A stretch of DNA of 34,682 nt from Chara braunii. Taxonomy: Eukaryota; Streptophyta; Charophyceae; Charales; Characeae. Positions 10,421 to 20,487 of this stretch are shown here, one piece after another (the first letter of the stretch is position 1; the number at the start of each line of letters is the position of its first letter). Where the stretch lies: positions 1,393,236 to 1,427,917 of the forward strand of contig BFEA01000025.1 of assembly GCA_003427395.1 (NCBI GenBank), in the 5' to 3' direction. The notes under the pieces were generated by a model. The model saw only the letters and a list, made by a program, of their open reading frames with translations. It did no database searches and was not told the DNA's origin. Both the position numbers and the translations under genes were made by a program.

Positions 10421-11394
10421 GATTTTCTCGACAAGACCAAGACTTGGTCGGGAGACCGGGGGTTCGGACCAGACTGGGATTTCTCGTGCGGGATCGGAAC
10501 TCTAACCAGACTGGGACTTCTCGATGGGACTGGGCGAGACGGTGGACGAGACTGGGACTGCGGATGAGGTCGGGACTTGGTCGGGACTTTGGGACACGGA
10601 ACCTAGGCCAAGTCCTGAAAGGGACTTCCGGGACTGACAGGCGCCTAGTCAAGTCTGGACATTCGAGTTCAGACCGAGACATTTGAGTTCGGTTCGGGAA
10701 ATTCGAGACCAAGCCCGGCATTCGGGATCAGGCGGAGACACTTTGGACTGAGTGAGAACTTCGGGACCTGCTCGGGGTCACGAGATTCAAACGCCGACAG
10801 GCTGAAAGGCGGGACTGGGCAAAGACAGGTCGAGACACCGGGGCCAAGGCCGAGATCGATCAGGGGTCCAACTCCAGCCAGCAGGGGCGGCTCAAGAACT
10901 GACAAGGAGCGCATTCGAGACTTTGTTTGATCGGGAAATTTTGTCCAACTCATGGTGAAGCTAGATCGAGAACAATGGCCACGATGGGCCCTCGAATCTG
11001 CCTCAGACACTGAGAATTCGAGCACTATTCCATGGGATCGGAAGCATCCTATCGGGCGGAGGATTCGCCCTAGGTTGATGGTGAGATCGGTCGGAACTCA
11101 GACCGATTTCCTCGACTTGGACATAGGGTCCGTCTCTGGGGTTGGGCGTAGCGCAGTGAACCCTATCATTTTGGATTAAATGGAAATATACATTTTGTTA
11201 TTTCCAAACGCTGGTTTGTGAGTGTTTTGTTGTTGCGTCTTCCGTCAACTCCAGTGCTCATCGAGTGTTTTTTGGACTAACCATTTTTCTTGTGGGTTAC
11301 AGGAGCCCCGATCGCCCCTCCCACGGGTGATAGACGTGGGGTGACACACAGGGTGCGATCAGCATGCCGGAAGAACTCTTCTACCCGTCGACAG

Positions 11395-11412
11395 TGGTGC
11401 CGTTGCCGGGGA
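11395..11412 (+). promoter_or_regulatory. Primer binding site complementary to tRNA-Asp
   Basis: TGGTGCCGTTGCCGGGGA differs at one base from TGGCGCCGTTGCCGGGGA, the site used by Athila-type plant gypsy elements. That site is complementary to the 3' end of plant tRNA-Asp (...CAACGGCGCCA). It starts one base after a CA dinucleotide, the expected LTR end. Gag and protease sequence lies downstream on the same strand, supporting a real minus-strand primer site. Confidence 0.72.
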
Positions 11413-12530
11413 AGGCTGCCTCTCGACACTTTGGTCCGCCTGTAACCACAGAGGCGCGGAAGGAGTAGGAGATGAGGTGCAATTTGAGCCGGTTTTTACT
11501 TTGGATATTTCTTGGTGTGTGCAGGTGCGGTGCGAGCGCGAGTGAGCGGATGACGAACGGCCAACATGTGATCGACGTTCCCGATGAGACGTGGATTTTG
11601 CATTCTCGTGATTTCATCAATTCTTGTATTATCATGATTTCATGCATTCCCTTCATGGATGTTTCTTGTGATTGAGGGAGATTGTTTTGATCCTTCCCTA
11701 TCCTTTGGTCAGGCCACCCTGATGTGATTCCAAGAGAGAAAATTGTGACCAAAGGACGAACAGAAGGGATTGAAGGGGAGGGGAGAAGCGCCCTAGATCT
11801 ACAAGGAGTTGGGTGGGACTAGATAAGCTATACGATCATGACGAATAGTTGGGGGGTTTGAACCACAACACGTATCGGGGTGAGACTATGCCTGAAGTGG
11901 ACCGAGTAGAGGCATGGATAAGAGTAAGGATGCACGAGTGAGACACCGCCCCTTCATCCACGTGTGACCTCGGTCCACCCTAGGCCTCATGAGTTGACCA
12001 GCTCGTGCCCAGGTCGCGGTGGAGGAGGCAGGCCAGCGATGATGGTACGTCGATCCGTCCTCCTTCTTGACATGAGGGTAGGGAGAGATACGCCAGCGGG
12101 CGGTTCTTTCCCAGACCTGTTTACGTCTTGAAGAGTTATAGGGATGATTGGCGGGGGCCTATCATGGGGTCTGTGAACTCATCAGTCCTAGAGTCGGCAC
12201 AAGGGTGGATACACTGAGAGGAACTTTGGCGTTGTTTAGGAATGGTGTTTATCGAATCGGAGACACAAATCCATTTAAAGGGGGAGAGAGGTTCACTTGA
12301 CGTTGTGAACCTGTCGCTAGAAGGGAAAAGCAAGAATAAACCGGCCAGGGAAGAAGGATTGATAGTGAGAGAATGAATCTTCCTGTGGATCTCAGAATCG
12401 AGTGTCAGCCAAGGCCTTGTGTTAGGAGAGATAGTGAAAGTGAGCCGCTCGTAGCTGAAGTGAATGTTAGGATATATTTATCGAGGACAAGTGGAGATTT
12501 ATGGTCATAGACACTGTGAGGCACTGTTAG
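11413..12530 (+). other. Untranslated leader of the decayed gypsy element
   Basis: No frame with protein-like composition was found between the primer binding site and 12531. There are no obvious repeats. I treat it as leader because the next coherent coding block begins at 12531 in the same orientation. Confidence 0.4.
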
Positions 12531-14046
12531 GCGCTTCCTTGTCTTGCGTCCTTCAGTCATAGGTACGGATCGCGGTTTTTTAAAAAGTTTTCAGCAGGAT
12601 CGGATACTATTGGTCGGTATAAGGTCCGATACGCATATGATTGGGAGCTTCCACGAGCTACTGTAGTTAGAGCTACGACTGTCCCTAGGTTCCTGACCGG
12701 GTTCGTCTTTGGGAGTGTTGACAGTCATTTGAGATTGGTGGGAGCGCTCGGGAGGACTCTTCAATTCAGGCCTTCGGGGACAGAGCTCTCGCGGCTGGCC
12801 ACTTACTGTCTGGATAGAACTGTCCCTACTCGCAGAGAATTGAGGCGGGTATTTTTCCGAGTTAGAGCGGAATTACGTCGAGGGGCGACCGTAGGAGAGA
12901 CTGGCAGGGCTAGGATATTGGACGCAGAGCTAGTAGAGGACTAAATGCCTCAGTACGGTGAGAAGTATCCTGTTGAGTTCCGTCAATTCTGGTATAAGGA
13001 GCCCAAGTTCATTAACGAGGACTGGGTGGAATTTACCTGACCTGGGAGGGCGATCCGAACACCCAACAGGGGAATGTAGACAGGATATGAAGGTCAAGTT
13101 TATTGAGACCAGGGGTTCAACAGAAAAATTCCCATGAGAAATGAAAGTTGAAAAAACATTCCATAAAAAAAAAATCCTTCATATTTATAAATTATCATTC
13201 CAATGTTTGTCTAATTCTAAAATTTTCAATTTAATTTGATAAGTTTCCGTCTAAATATGAGTTTTCCCTTCCAACTACATCTATTTGTTCAAGATGGAAT
13301 GAAAGTCTGGACGAGTTTATGAAATGTTTTAATTACACTTTCATTCCACTACAACAAATATCATCTGATTTAGATTGGATTAACTTATTTATGACTGGAA
13401 ATCCTTACTTAGAATGACAGTCCAATTAAAATATTTCATGAACTCATCTGGACTTTCATTCCATCTCTAGCATGTAGTTCAAATAAGAAGGGATACCCCA
13501 TTCTTGGAAGGAAAGTTTTCAAGTAAGACAAAAAATTTTAAAATTGGAATGACAATTTTTAAGATGGAATGAAAAATTGAAATTATTAATGTAATTTTAC
13601 TCGAGAATGATTATTTAATTCTGGGAATTTTTTCTGTTGGTTGGCTGTTGATCGTAGCCTTGGTGGGATTCGACCGGGATACGAGAGGGAGAGCGGTAGC
13701 GGATTCGCTCGCGTTAGTGGTGAAGGGCTACCTTTACTACCAAACCTCTGTATTGGCATAAATAGTTTTCAAGGCAGTAGAACAAAGCTATCAGGACCTG
13801 AACCTAGGAACGGTGCCGAGTCTCGACCCTTATACCTGGCAGAACGAGGTAACGGATCGGGGCATATTACAGAAAGAGGTTGACAGACTCCAGAAAGAGG
13901 AGCTCCGTTGGGATAGGGATTTTAGGACGGTAGTTGTCTCCCTCCGGCTTGCCAAGGAACGGTTCTTACCGCTGTTTGAAAGGGCATTGAGGCTTTCCAT
14001 TCCGATTTCGTTTTGGAAGCGTTCCTTGGGGGGTTGGATCGTCTGA
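12531..14046 (+). pseudogene. Pre-gag coding block 1 of gypsy-like element, split by an insertion
   Basis: The frame 12531-12944 is open (138 codons after a TAG at 12528) and rich in Arg, with segments such as SDTIGRYKVRYAYDWELP and LCLDRTVPTRRELRR-like basic helices. After TAA 12942 the same frame continues MPQYGEKYPVEFRQFWYKEP to a TGA at about 13037. A 522-bp insertion then intervenes (13118-13639). Immediately after it a frame from 13642 to TGA 14044 encodes a hydrophobic start (LLIVALVGFDRDTRG) and LQKEVDRLQKEELRWDRDFR, interrupted by one TAA at about 13759. I do not recognise the protein. The continuity across the insertion and the position upstream of gag suggest a pre-gag ORF. Confidence 0.5.
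13118..13639. mobile_element. 522-bp AT-rich foldback/MITE-like element
   Basis: The ends are inverted: CAACAGAAAAATTCCCA at the left and CTGGGAATTTTTTCTGTTG at the right. GTT stands directly outside each end (13115-13117 and 13640-13642), a candidate 3-bp target duplication. Inside, a ~42-bp arm near 13292-13335 (GATGGAATGAAAGTCTGGAC) is nearly perfectly inverted near 13418-13472 (GTCTGGAC arm as TCTGGACTTTCATTCCATC), so most of the element can fold on itself. It is much more AT-rich than its flanks and has no coding capacity. It interrupts a coding block, so it inserted after that block arose. Confidence 0.75.
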
Positions 14047-14197
14047 TTGAACTCCACTGGGCGTTCCTCTAGATCCGATGTCTCTTGAGGAGTAGTGACG
14101 AACATCACGCATATTACGCGTTGTGGAAGTAGAGACCCGGGACAAGTGACTCGGCGTTAGAGCTTGTTTAGCTGATCAGAGAGCCTCGCAAAGGAGT

Positions 14198-14551
14198 TTG
14201 TGGGAAGCTCCCAGAGAGGATCAGCCGGTCAAGTTCTGGGTTAATTTTGATAAGGCAATCCGAGAGTCATCCTTGTACGTGACAGGGCTTATGGAATTAT
14301 TCGAGAGTTGGGACATTGACGGCATCGATAGAGTAAGGTCACTCATAGATCCATTTGACTTATATTTCCACTATCGCGCCCTAGAGCCAGAAGACGAGGA
14401 GAAGGAATACGGGGAGGAAGATTGAGTCCAGGAAGAGTGGGAAGAAGTGCGAGAGAGCCCTAAGGAGTGGGAAGATGTACGGGATTTCCCCGAGGAAAGG
14501 ATAGGGTATTTCAAGAATGAGATTGAGATCGAGAGATGTGCTAAAAAGTAG
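14198..14551 (+). pseudogene. Pre-gag coding block 2, acidic tail
   Basis: One frame runs from 14198 to TAG 14549, interrupted by TGA 14423. It encodes QPVKFWVNFDKAIRESSLY and LIDPFDLYFHYRALEPEDEE, then a strongly acidic tail (EEKEYGEED, then VQEEWEEVRESPKEWEDV). No known domain recognised. It is co-oriented with the other blocks between primer site and Gag, so it is most simply part of the same long pre-gag protein. Confidence 0.45.
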
Positions 14552-14679
14552 TGGCCAAGAATAGGGGTCCGGATGAGTTCGAAGGCTAGAAATGTTTGTG
14601 CTCTTGATGAGTAGACTCTCTTGGGAAGAAGGGGTAAGCTGGGGGTTACCATCGTCCAGTGATCCGACCATTGGATCCT

Positions 14680-15020
14680 TATTGAAAGACTGGACTTCCT
14701 TGACTTTGGGTGAACCTTTCTTATACGTAATTAAGTATTATACTGCGATAGTGAATATTGAGCTAAAATAAATGGTTTACATATTGGTGGCTAAGTTTGT
14801 GGAAATTCGTGAGTATGATATAGGGATTTACAATGGAGAGGAAGGAGATTGACGGGCGCATTGTTGGGGTGCCGAAATTGGGCAGAGATGATACCTTATG
14901 CCTATAAGAGAAGGCTGAAAAAGGAAGGAAAGAGAGTTACCCTGGGAATAAAGGCAAGGGAATACAGCGTTGCCCCTAGTCCGCCTATTCCCGATAGTTA
15001 TCTTGATGGGAGCAACTGAG
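14680..15020 (+). pseudogene. Repeated domain B, copy 1 (decayed)
   Basis: Starting at about 14712 the frame reads EPFLYVIKYYTAIVNIELK, a TAA, then MVYILVAKFVEIREYDIGIY. This aligns by eye with copy 2 (YELVDNG...LYVMIVQFL...HDVRIYLP) and copy 3 (FPYVIARYEALKK...LYVLTLYFIDLDEYDTRIYVP). Further on, the DNA around 14900 (CCTATAAGAGAAGGCTGAAAA) matches 16674 onward in copy 3. Function unknown. Confidence 0.55.
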
Positions 15021-15149
15021 AGCGTATGTTAAAGATGGTACTCAGGGCACGATGCTGGGGGAGGTGAGTGATGAGTAAAGAAAAATGGATTTTTAGTGAA
15101 GAATTGGAAGTGAGGAGAGAGAAGTTCCTCTAAGGGAATAGGCCACCAA

Positions 15150-15490
15150 GAGAGAAATTTGAGGCCGTTTGTGCATCGCTAAGTTTCTTAGGGAGGAGAG
15201 AACCGATTCCGTACGAAGTTGAGACATACGAGTTAGTGGATAACGGCAGGGAGCAGATACACCTTTATGTAATGATCGTGCAATTCCTCGGAACAGAAGT
15301 GCACGATGTACGAATCTATTTACCAATAGAGAGGGAGGTTGACCTCGTTTATGGCCGATGTTGGGAAAGAGCAAGAGAAGTGGTCGAAGATGAAAGGGAT
15401 AGTTTGCTTTTGTTAGGCAAGACCGTCATCTGGAGCACGCAAATAACAGTCTTTGAGCAACTTCCTAAGCCCCGACGCCCGACGAAGTAA
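15150..15490 (+). pseudogene. Repeated domain B, copy 2 (longest open copy)
   Basis: The readable core is YEVETYELVDNGREQIHLYV, MIVQFLGTEVHDVRIYLP, a charged WERAREVVEDERD helix, and KTVIWSTQITVFEQLPKP, ending at a TAA at 15488. The pattern is aromatic-rich strands followed by a charged helix, then a strand with the motif WST. It is shared with copies 1 and 3. I cannot assign a fold or function. It is probably part of the pre-gag protein of the gypsy-like element. Confidence 0.55.
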
Positions 15491-15655
15491 TGAGAGACGA
15501 GAGTCAGGAAACTACGATTGAATTCGTCCTGCAACATCGGGCCGCTAATGGCCAGAGATGGTGATTTCCAATCCGATAGCGGTAACGTAATTTGAGAATG
15601 ACTCACAAGCGGTTATCGGGTAGCTGAAAATTCAGGAATGAAAATTCTGAAGTGA

Positions 15656-16040
15656 GAGTTTTGGACAGTCTGAAAATCTTGAATGGTCCTGAAGTGGTGA
15701 AAGGTTCAAAAACCTTGAAAACCACATGTTTAGGCAGGCTGCATCCTGAAGTGGTGAAGCGTGTCACGAAGTCGTCAAGTGAGAGTTTTTGGCAGTTTGA
15801 AAATCCTGAATGGTCCGGAACTGGTGAGAGGTCCGAAGATCATGAAAACCACCTTTCACCACTTGAGGATGCAGCCTACCTAAACAGGTGATTTTCAAGG
15901 TCTTCAGAGCTTTCACCACTTCATGACCATTCAAGATTTTCAGACCTGAATGATCCTGAAGTGGTGAAAAGTCCGAAGACCCTAAAAACCACCTGTTTAG
16001 GTAGGTTGCACCCCGAAGTGGTGAAGGGTGTCCTGAAGTG
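15656..16040. repeat. Direct and inverted copies of a ~90-bp unit (foldback)
   Basis: A unit beginning TCTGAAAATCTTGAATGGTC and ending CCTGAAGTGGTGAA stands at 15669-15758 (+), partly again at 15779-15855 (+), inverted at 15855-15944 (-), and again direct from about 15944 to 16030 (+). The inverted copy has the same length (90 bp) as the first and matches it at roughly nine positions in ten. GAAGTGGTGAA is the recurring core. The arrangement can form long hairpins. It separates two sets of repeated coding domains. Confidence 0.85.
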
Positions 16041-16059
16041 GTGATGAAAAATACGACTG

Positions 16060-16356
16060 TTGTTGACCTTCTCTCGAAGGACTGAAATGGGAGCTTGCTC
16101 GGAAGAAGTCGAACGACCTACGCCGACTATTAGAGCATGGTCTCACGAGGACTTGTGTGTGTTAAGGACTTCGATCCGTAGGAGGTTAAGATACCCTGAA
16201 ACTGTATTAGTGGAGATAAGGAGAGGTTCCGCGTGCGTTGAAGGGCAAGAGGGCGAACTTTACCTTGATACTGGTCTGTTTAGAATTGAAGGTGAACACG
16301 AAGTTCGAGACGAAGGAGGGAGAGTGAAAGTTATATTGAGGGCAGTGACGAACTAA
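16060..16356 (+). pseudogene. Repeated domain A, copy 1
   Basis: The frame to TAA 16354 has ERPTPTIRAWSHEDL, a basic helix (TSIRRRLRYPETVLVEIRRG), then LYLDTGLFRIEGEHEVRDEG. The second A copy at 16.9 kb has the same order (RITPVIRVWSTRSLDER, RPRLLASVVTERR, WLKYEVEEYE). The duplication of A on either side of a B copy suggests an A-B tandem unit. Function unknown. Confidence 0.5.
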
Positions 16357-16366
16357 AGAGGTAAGG

Positions 16367-16830
16367 GTGATGATGAGTGAGATTGTGTCGTTCCGACTCT
16401 GGTTCCCTCGAGAAAGGGGGGCTGGTAGGCTAAGTAGAGAGGAGGAGAAGCGGTTTCTGGACTCTCTGAACAAGCTTGCTCCGAGAGAGGTTTTCCCTTA
16501 CGTGATTGCGAGATACGAGGCTTTGAAGAAGTTTGGTTGGGGAGGCGAATGCCTTTATGTATTGACCTTGTATTTCATTGATCTTGACGAGTATGACACG
16601 CGGATCTATGTGCCAAAAGACAGGTATAGAGAGAAACGACGTGGTAGTTGTTAGGAACGGGCCGTCGGGATAGTCCTATAAGAGAAGAGGAGACTGAAAA
16701 GGGACGGTGAGATTTATGTCTGGAGCACGGACGTGGTGCCTTTTGTAGGGATAACTAAACCTCAGTCTAGCATGGTCGTGCTCCAAAGGAATGGATGAGA
16801 GGCAATAATAGAGTTTGTACGGAGGATTAA
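16367..16830 (+). pseudogene. Repeated domain B, copy 3
   Basis: It begins ATG 16367 with a charged segment (ERGAGRLSREEEKRFLDSL), followed by EVFPYVIARYEALKKFGWGG, LYVLTLYFIDLDEYDTRIYV and, after TAG 16652 and a further stop, RLKRDGEIYVWSTDVVPFVG. Alignment with copy 2 continues through and beyond the stops, so this is a decayed longer protein and not a 95-residue gene. It sits 10 bp after domain A copy 1. Confidence 0.55.
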
Positions 16831-16871
16831 AGGCGGTGAACTGACGGCTAGTAGCTCTGCTGAGACCGGGA

Positions 16872-17162
16872 GTGGGACCGAGAGCGATGCCGGGAGCGGT
16901 GACTGAAGAGGACGAAGTGAATAGGGTGTCTTTCGCCAAAAGGATAACGCCGGTCATTCGAGTTTGGTCGACGAGATCACTGGATGAACGTAGTTGTAGG
17001 CACCTAGCCGAGAAAGCGATTGAACGAGAACGACCTAGGTTGCTTGCGTCAGTGGTGACTGAAAGGCGGATAACCTATGACGTAATGGTATGGTCGCTGG
17101 GATGGCTGAAGTACGAAGTGGAGGAATACGAGACCGTCCAAGAGGCACGATCCCTCATGTAA
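16872..17162 (+). pseudogene. Repeated domain A, copy 2
   Basis: The segment reads FAKRITPVIRVWSTRSLDER, AEKAIERERPRLLASVV and WSLGWLKYEVEEYETVQEA, ending at a TAA at 17160. It parallels domain A copy 1 in motif order and spacing. The listed first codon is not ATG; an ATG lies at 16890-16892. Part of the same pre-gag coding tract. Confidence 0.45.
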
Positions 17163-17420
17163 GGGGAAGAGACGAAAATATTAATTCGCTCATTGAGTTG
17201 TTTCTTGATCCAATAAACGATAAGGTAGTGGATCTAGTGGATGGGTATAAGGATTAGTGCGGTTCTACAGATGAACAAGGACTCCTTGCGCTTGAGAAGA
17301 GAATTGAAGAATTGGTTGTGAATCTTGTGATCTACAAGGAGGAGAGAGAGAGGGTAGTCAACTAGAGGGATGCGTTTTTGGCTAGAAGAATGAGAGAGAT
17401 CCGTAGAGAAGATAGAAGGG
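17163..17420 (+). other. Link between domain array and next ORF
   Basis: Protein-like fragments rich in Glu/Arg are present in mixed frames, but no single open frame. Probably decayed coding sequence of the same element. Confidence 0.3.
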
Positions 17421-17888
17421 ATGGCTAGCGGGCACGGAGAGAACAAGAAGTATCAACTGGTTGGTGCGGCAAAGATAGAAGGATCCTTTGTGCGAGCTAG
17501 AGTAGAGATGATACATGAGGAGAGATTAAGTCAGGAAAAGGAGGCTGAGTGTGCTAGAAAAACAATCAAGGAAGCAAGAATATGTGCAATCTTGCAGGCG
17601 GCGGATGAACTCCAATTGGCAAAAATTGAAATCCACACGAAATCGTTTAAAGGAGAGACGTTTTTTAGGATATGGAGAGAAACCATTGTTGAGGCAAGAA
17701 TGAAATTGAGGGAGGACGTAGGAGAGTTCGGAGAGCTTTTTAAGGATATAGTCGATGGGATTTCATTGAGAACATTGACTTCGAGTTACTCGAAAGTTGT
17801 GCTGACCACTGCTCTAGTTGTTAGAGCAGAAGGAGAGGACACTGACTTCGAGGTGTTACAAGAAATTCTGGAAGGTTCGATTGACTGA
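17421..17888 (+). CDS. Uncharacterised 155-residue ORF upstream of Gag
   Basis: This is an intact frame from ATG 17421 (MASGHGENKKYQ) to TGA 17886. The first half is a charged helical stretch likely to form a coiled coil (RARVEMIHEERLSQEKEAEC, ARKTIKEAR). The second half has FFRIWRETIVEARMKLRED and a hydrophobic SKVVLTTALVVRAEGED. It may be the C-terminal end of the repeated-domain protein. It lies about 150 bp before the Gag frame on the same strand. No known family recognised. Codon composition is like the neighbouring element blocks. Confidence 0.45.
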   Translation: MASGHGENKKYQLVGAAKIEGSFVRARVEMIHEERLSQEKEAECARKTIKEARICAILQAADELQLAKIEIHTKSFKGETFFRIWRETIVEARMKLREDVGEFGELFKDIVDGISLRTLTSSYSKVVLTTALVVRAEGEDTDFEVLQEILEGSID

Positions 17889-18040
17889 ATCTCAGCGGCT
17901 TTGAACCACATACCTGAAGGTTAGGTAGGAAGGATGGACGCCGAACGAGCTTATTTGACTTCGATTGGAGGAGATGTGAAGACACAAGAGTCGAGGACAA
18001 ACAACCCTGAAAGGAAGATGGGCGTAGAGTGAAGTAGTGA

Positions 18041-18931
18041 TGCCGAGAAACTAAGGAGGGTCTTGAGAGAATTAGAGATCTGGCTAAGGAACTGGAAGGG
18101 AGGAGCGCTAAGGGAGAGAGTTGGAGAAAGGTGGCCTTGACAAAGCCCAAGATGGCTAGGTTTACAGAAGCTGGTGCTAGGGACACCTGGAGAGAGGCAT
18201 TTGGGGAACCTTACAGAATGATTCCTTATTCGATAGCGTATACATCGAGCTCATGTACGCCCCATTTCTTCAGACCTCTTGTGTACCAACCACCTTCTTT
18301 TGTTGGGGTTCTGAAAATCTTCACGGACCGAAATGTCTCCGAGTTCCTGGATGACTGGGAAGTCATTGGCATGAGAGGGGAGTGCACTGACCAAGAGATG
18401 ATTGCGAACTTCCTTCATCACACGGTACCTAAGATAGATCGAGAAGTGGGAGGGGCTATTCCCGATGATGGTCGATGGATGACGTTCAGGGAAAGAGTGA
18501 CTCGAGCGTTCGTGTGTGATGAGATTTCTTACTCGGTTGAAGATTTGAGGGAAATGAAAAAGGAGGAGAATGAGAGCCTAGTAGCATTTGCTAACAGATA
18601 TGAGAAGGCCTCGGACCCCCTAGTGGAAGTAGGACTTATGGCAGAAATAAAAAGGTGCGGGATATTCCCGGGCACCTTGCCTAAAGAAAAATGCGAAATT
18701 GTAGTGCGAGAGCCCCTAACGAAAAGGGTGACATTCGCGCATGTCAAGGCCTTAGCCTACGATAAAGAAGGGCAAAATGCTAGGACGTATATATTGAAGG
18801 TTCTAAATAACTTGGGGAAAGGAGTAACTTTTGGCAGAGGAGGAGGAAGACCTCAAATTGAAGACCGTAAGGTAAGGATGGAAGGAAGGGAAACGAATTC
18901 GAACTCGCCAAGGAAGGGGGAGTCTAGTTGA
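18041..18931 (+). pseudogene. gag: Gypsy-type Gag capsid protein
   Basis: The frame is open from 18041, upstream of any convincing start. It begins with a coiled-coil-like segment (LERIRDLAKELEGRSAKGES), then a region with GEPYRMIPYSIAYTSSS and a capsid-like helical core: VGVLKIFTDRNVSEFLDDWE, MIANFLHHTVPKIDREV, FRERVTRAFVCDE and DLREMKKEENESLVAFANRY, close to the retrotransposon Gag signature. A Gly/Arg-rich tail (FGRGGGRPQ) follows. TGA 18929 ends this stretch, but the same frame continues to a zinc knuckle 300 bp on, so this is the first part of a longer Gag broken by nonsense mutations. Gag would assemble the particle that houses reverse transcription. Confidence 0.75.
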
Positions 18932-19549
18932 AGCGATGGGGAATGAAAAAAGGGAAATCGAGGAGGCTAGAAGAGAAATGATGGTGAATGGGGGACCTCT
19001 AAATGGTCGAATACAAAGGATAGTCAATGGAAGTCTAAGGATGAGATAGAAGGTAGGAGGCCTGAAAGGCATGAGGACGAAATAGCCAAGGAAATAAAAA
19101 CCCTGAAGGCAGCAATGGAGAAACTATAGAATAGTGCCCAGAAAAGAGGGGAGTCACCGGCGCGGTTGACTCCACAATCGGAGAATAAAGAAAGGGGGGA
19201 CCCTAGTTCAAAACGGACATGGAATGATAAGGCTTGCATGTATTGTGGCGATGAGGACCACCGGAAAAGGGACTGTCAAGCCATGTTGGATGCCTTAACG
19301 GAAAGGATCATCGAATTAGATGATAGGAAATATGTGATGTGAATGAATGAAGGAAAGCTTGTGGCGTTCCTGCCCTCGAATAAGATTAACGTGGACATCC
19401 GAAGGAGGAGAATGAACGAGGCAAGGGCTAAACAAGTGCAAGTACCGCTAACCCCGAAGGTCTCGAGGGTGACCTTTGAAGATGAGATGGACGAAGTGGC
19501 TGAGAGTCCGAGGATCGGGATCTCCTCTATTAAGTTTGAGGAGCGATAA
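18932..19549 (+). pseudogene. gag: Gag nucleocapsid part with CCHC zinc knuckle
   Basis: This is the same reading frame as the capsid part, with stops at about 18944, 18968, 19127 and 19340 and no frameshift up to 19549. CMYCGDEDHRKRDC at 19235-19276 fits C-x2-C-x4-H-x4-C exactly. It is followed by MLDALTERIIELDDRKYV, as in gypsy Gag proteins, and a basic RRRRMNEARAK segment. The knuckle would bind element RNA. That only point nonsense changes separate capsid and knuckle supports decay by base substitution. Confidence 0.8.
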
Positions 19550-19862
19550 CCGGAAACGAGGCCTTCGTTTGCACTCAAGGGGTTGAAGAATCAAGTAAAG
19601 GGAAGAAGGACGATTTGGATCAGTCAATGATGGATGAACAGGTGGAGTCACCTAGGTCGCACTTATCCCCTAGGAAAAGGGGGTCTAAGAAGTTTTAGTT
19701 GAAGAGCTCGTTGGACAAAGTCGACCTGAGAGAACCTCTAAGGAGGGCGATGGACATGCCCATCCCTATTACTCTCAAGGAATTTATAGCTGGTTGCGGC
19801 TCCGCTGTCGGCGCGAATACCCTTACAAGGGTATCCGCCCTGGATTTTTGTAGGTGACAGGA
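19550..19862 (+). pseudogene. Gag-pol linker remnant
   Basis: After a frameshift near 19600 a frame reads LREPLRRAMDMPIPITLKEF (from about 19728), a stretch that in gypsy polyproteins stands between the nucleocapsid and the protease. The frame closes at a TGA at about 19856. Too short and broken to be a gene. Confidence 0.55.
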
Positions 19863-20487
19863 AATGAGTTTGATTCGGAATTTAAGAGTAGATCGCGCGA
19901 GGCGTGACAATCCTTTGTCTACGCTGACTGAAGGTGTGACTAGACTAGAGATAAAAAGTGTGTGGGCGCGCAGACTTAAGGCGTGCGTGGTCTTTCCGAG
20001 AATTGATAGATCTGGGGGCTGGCGTGGATGTCAACCACCTATTATTATTATTATTTTTTTTTAATTAAACTAAGGTTTTGAAGGGTTCGTGTCTTTCGGC
20101 CAGCACGCCTGACCAACGGGGAATTTGGCGTGCAGGATGACACGCGTGGCGGCCAGTGTCGGTTACGGCACAATTTGAACAAACCGGCGCGGACGTTTAG
20201 CGGTCACGCACTTGGTTGCAAACGGAGATGAAGCCCGGGCCGCTCTTCCGGCCCAGGGGCATCGCGCTGCAGCGGTTTATATGGAGCTTTATGCACGCTG
20301 GTCTCGGATTTGGGCTTAGCCCTATAGGTTATGACAGTGGAATTGTGACACACGGGTCTGGGGATCGAGGCCGGCATGAGGCGACGAGGGAGCAGCGGAG
20401 CGGCTTGCGGAAGCTCCATGTATATTTGCGACAAAGGATTCAAACCAACTCCTGCGTGACGCGGTCGGAAGGGTCCCGCGCTGCCCT
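19863..20487. other. GC-rich non-coding insertion between Gag-pol linker and protease
   Basis: The coding logic of the element breaks off at about 19860 and resumes at about 20490. In between is sequence of different composition with an ATT triplet array and T run (20041-20062) and GC-rich flanks. No inverted ends or target duplication could be fixed. It may be an insertion or a deletion scar. Confidence 0.4.

Larger units (their letters stand above)
8651..11393 (+). repeat. GC-rich tandem-repeat region, candidate long 5' LTR
   Basis: The interval has a TATA-like box (TATATAAG at 9292-9299), several families of tandem repeats, and ends ...GTCGACA at 11393, one base before a primer binding site. 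That is where an LTR should end (CA). No second LTR copy lies in the window and no 5' TG boundary can be fixed, so the LTR call is an inference. Long frames in the region (for example 8691-9518 and 10952-11179) have low-complexity, repeat-driven composition, and I do not regard them as genes. Confidence 0.35.
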
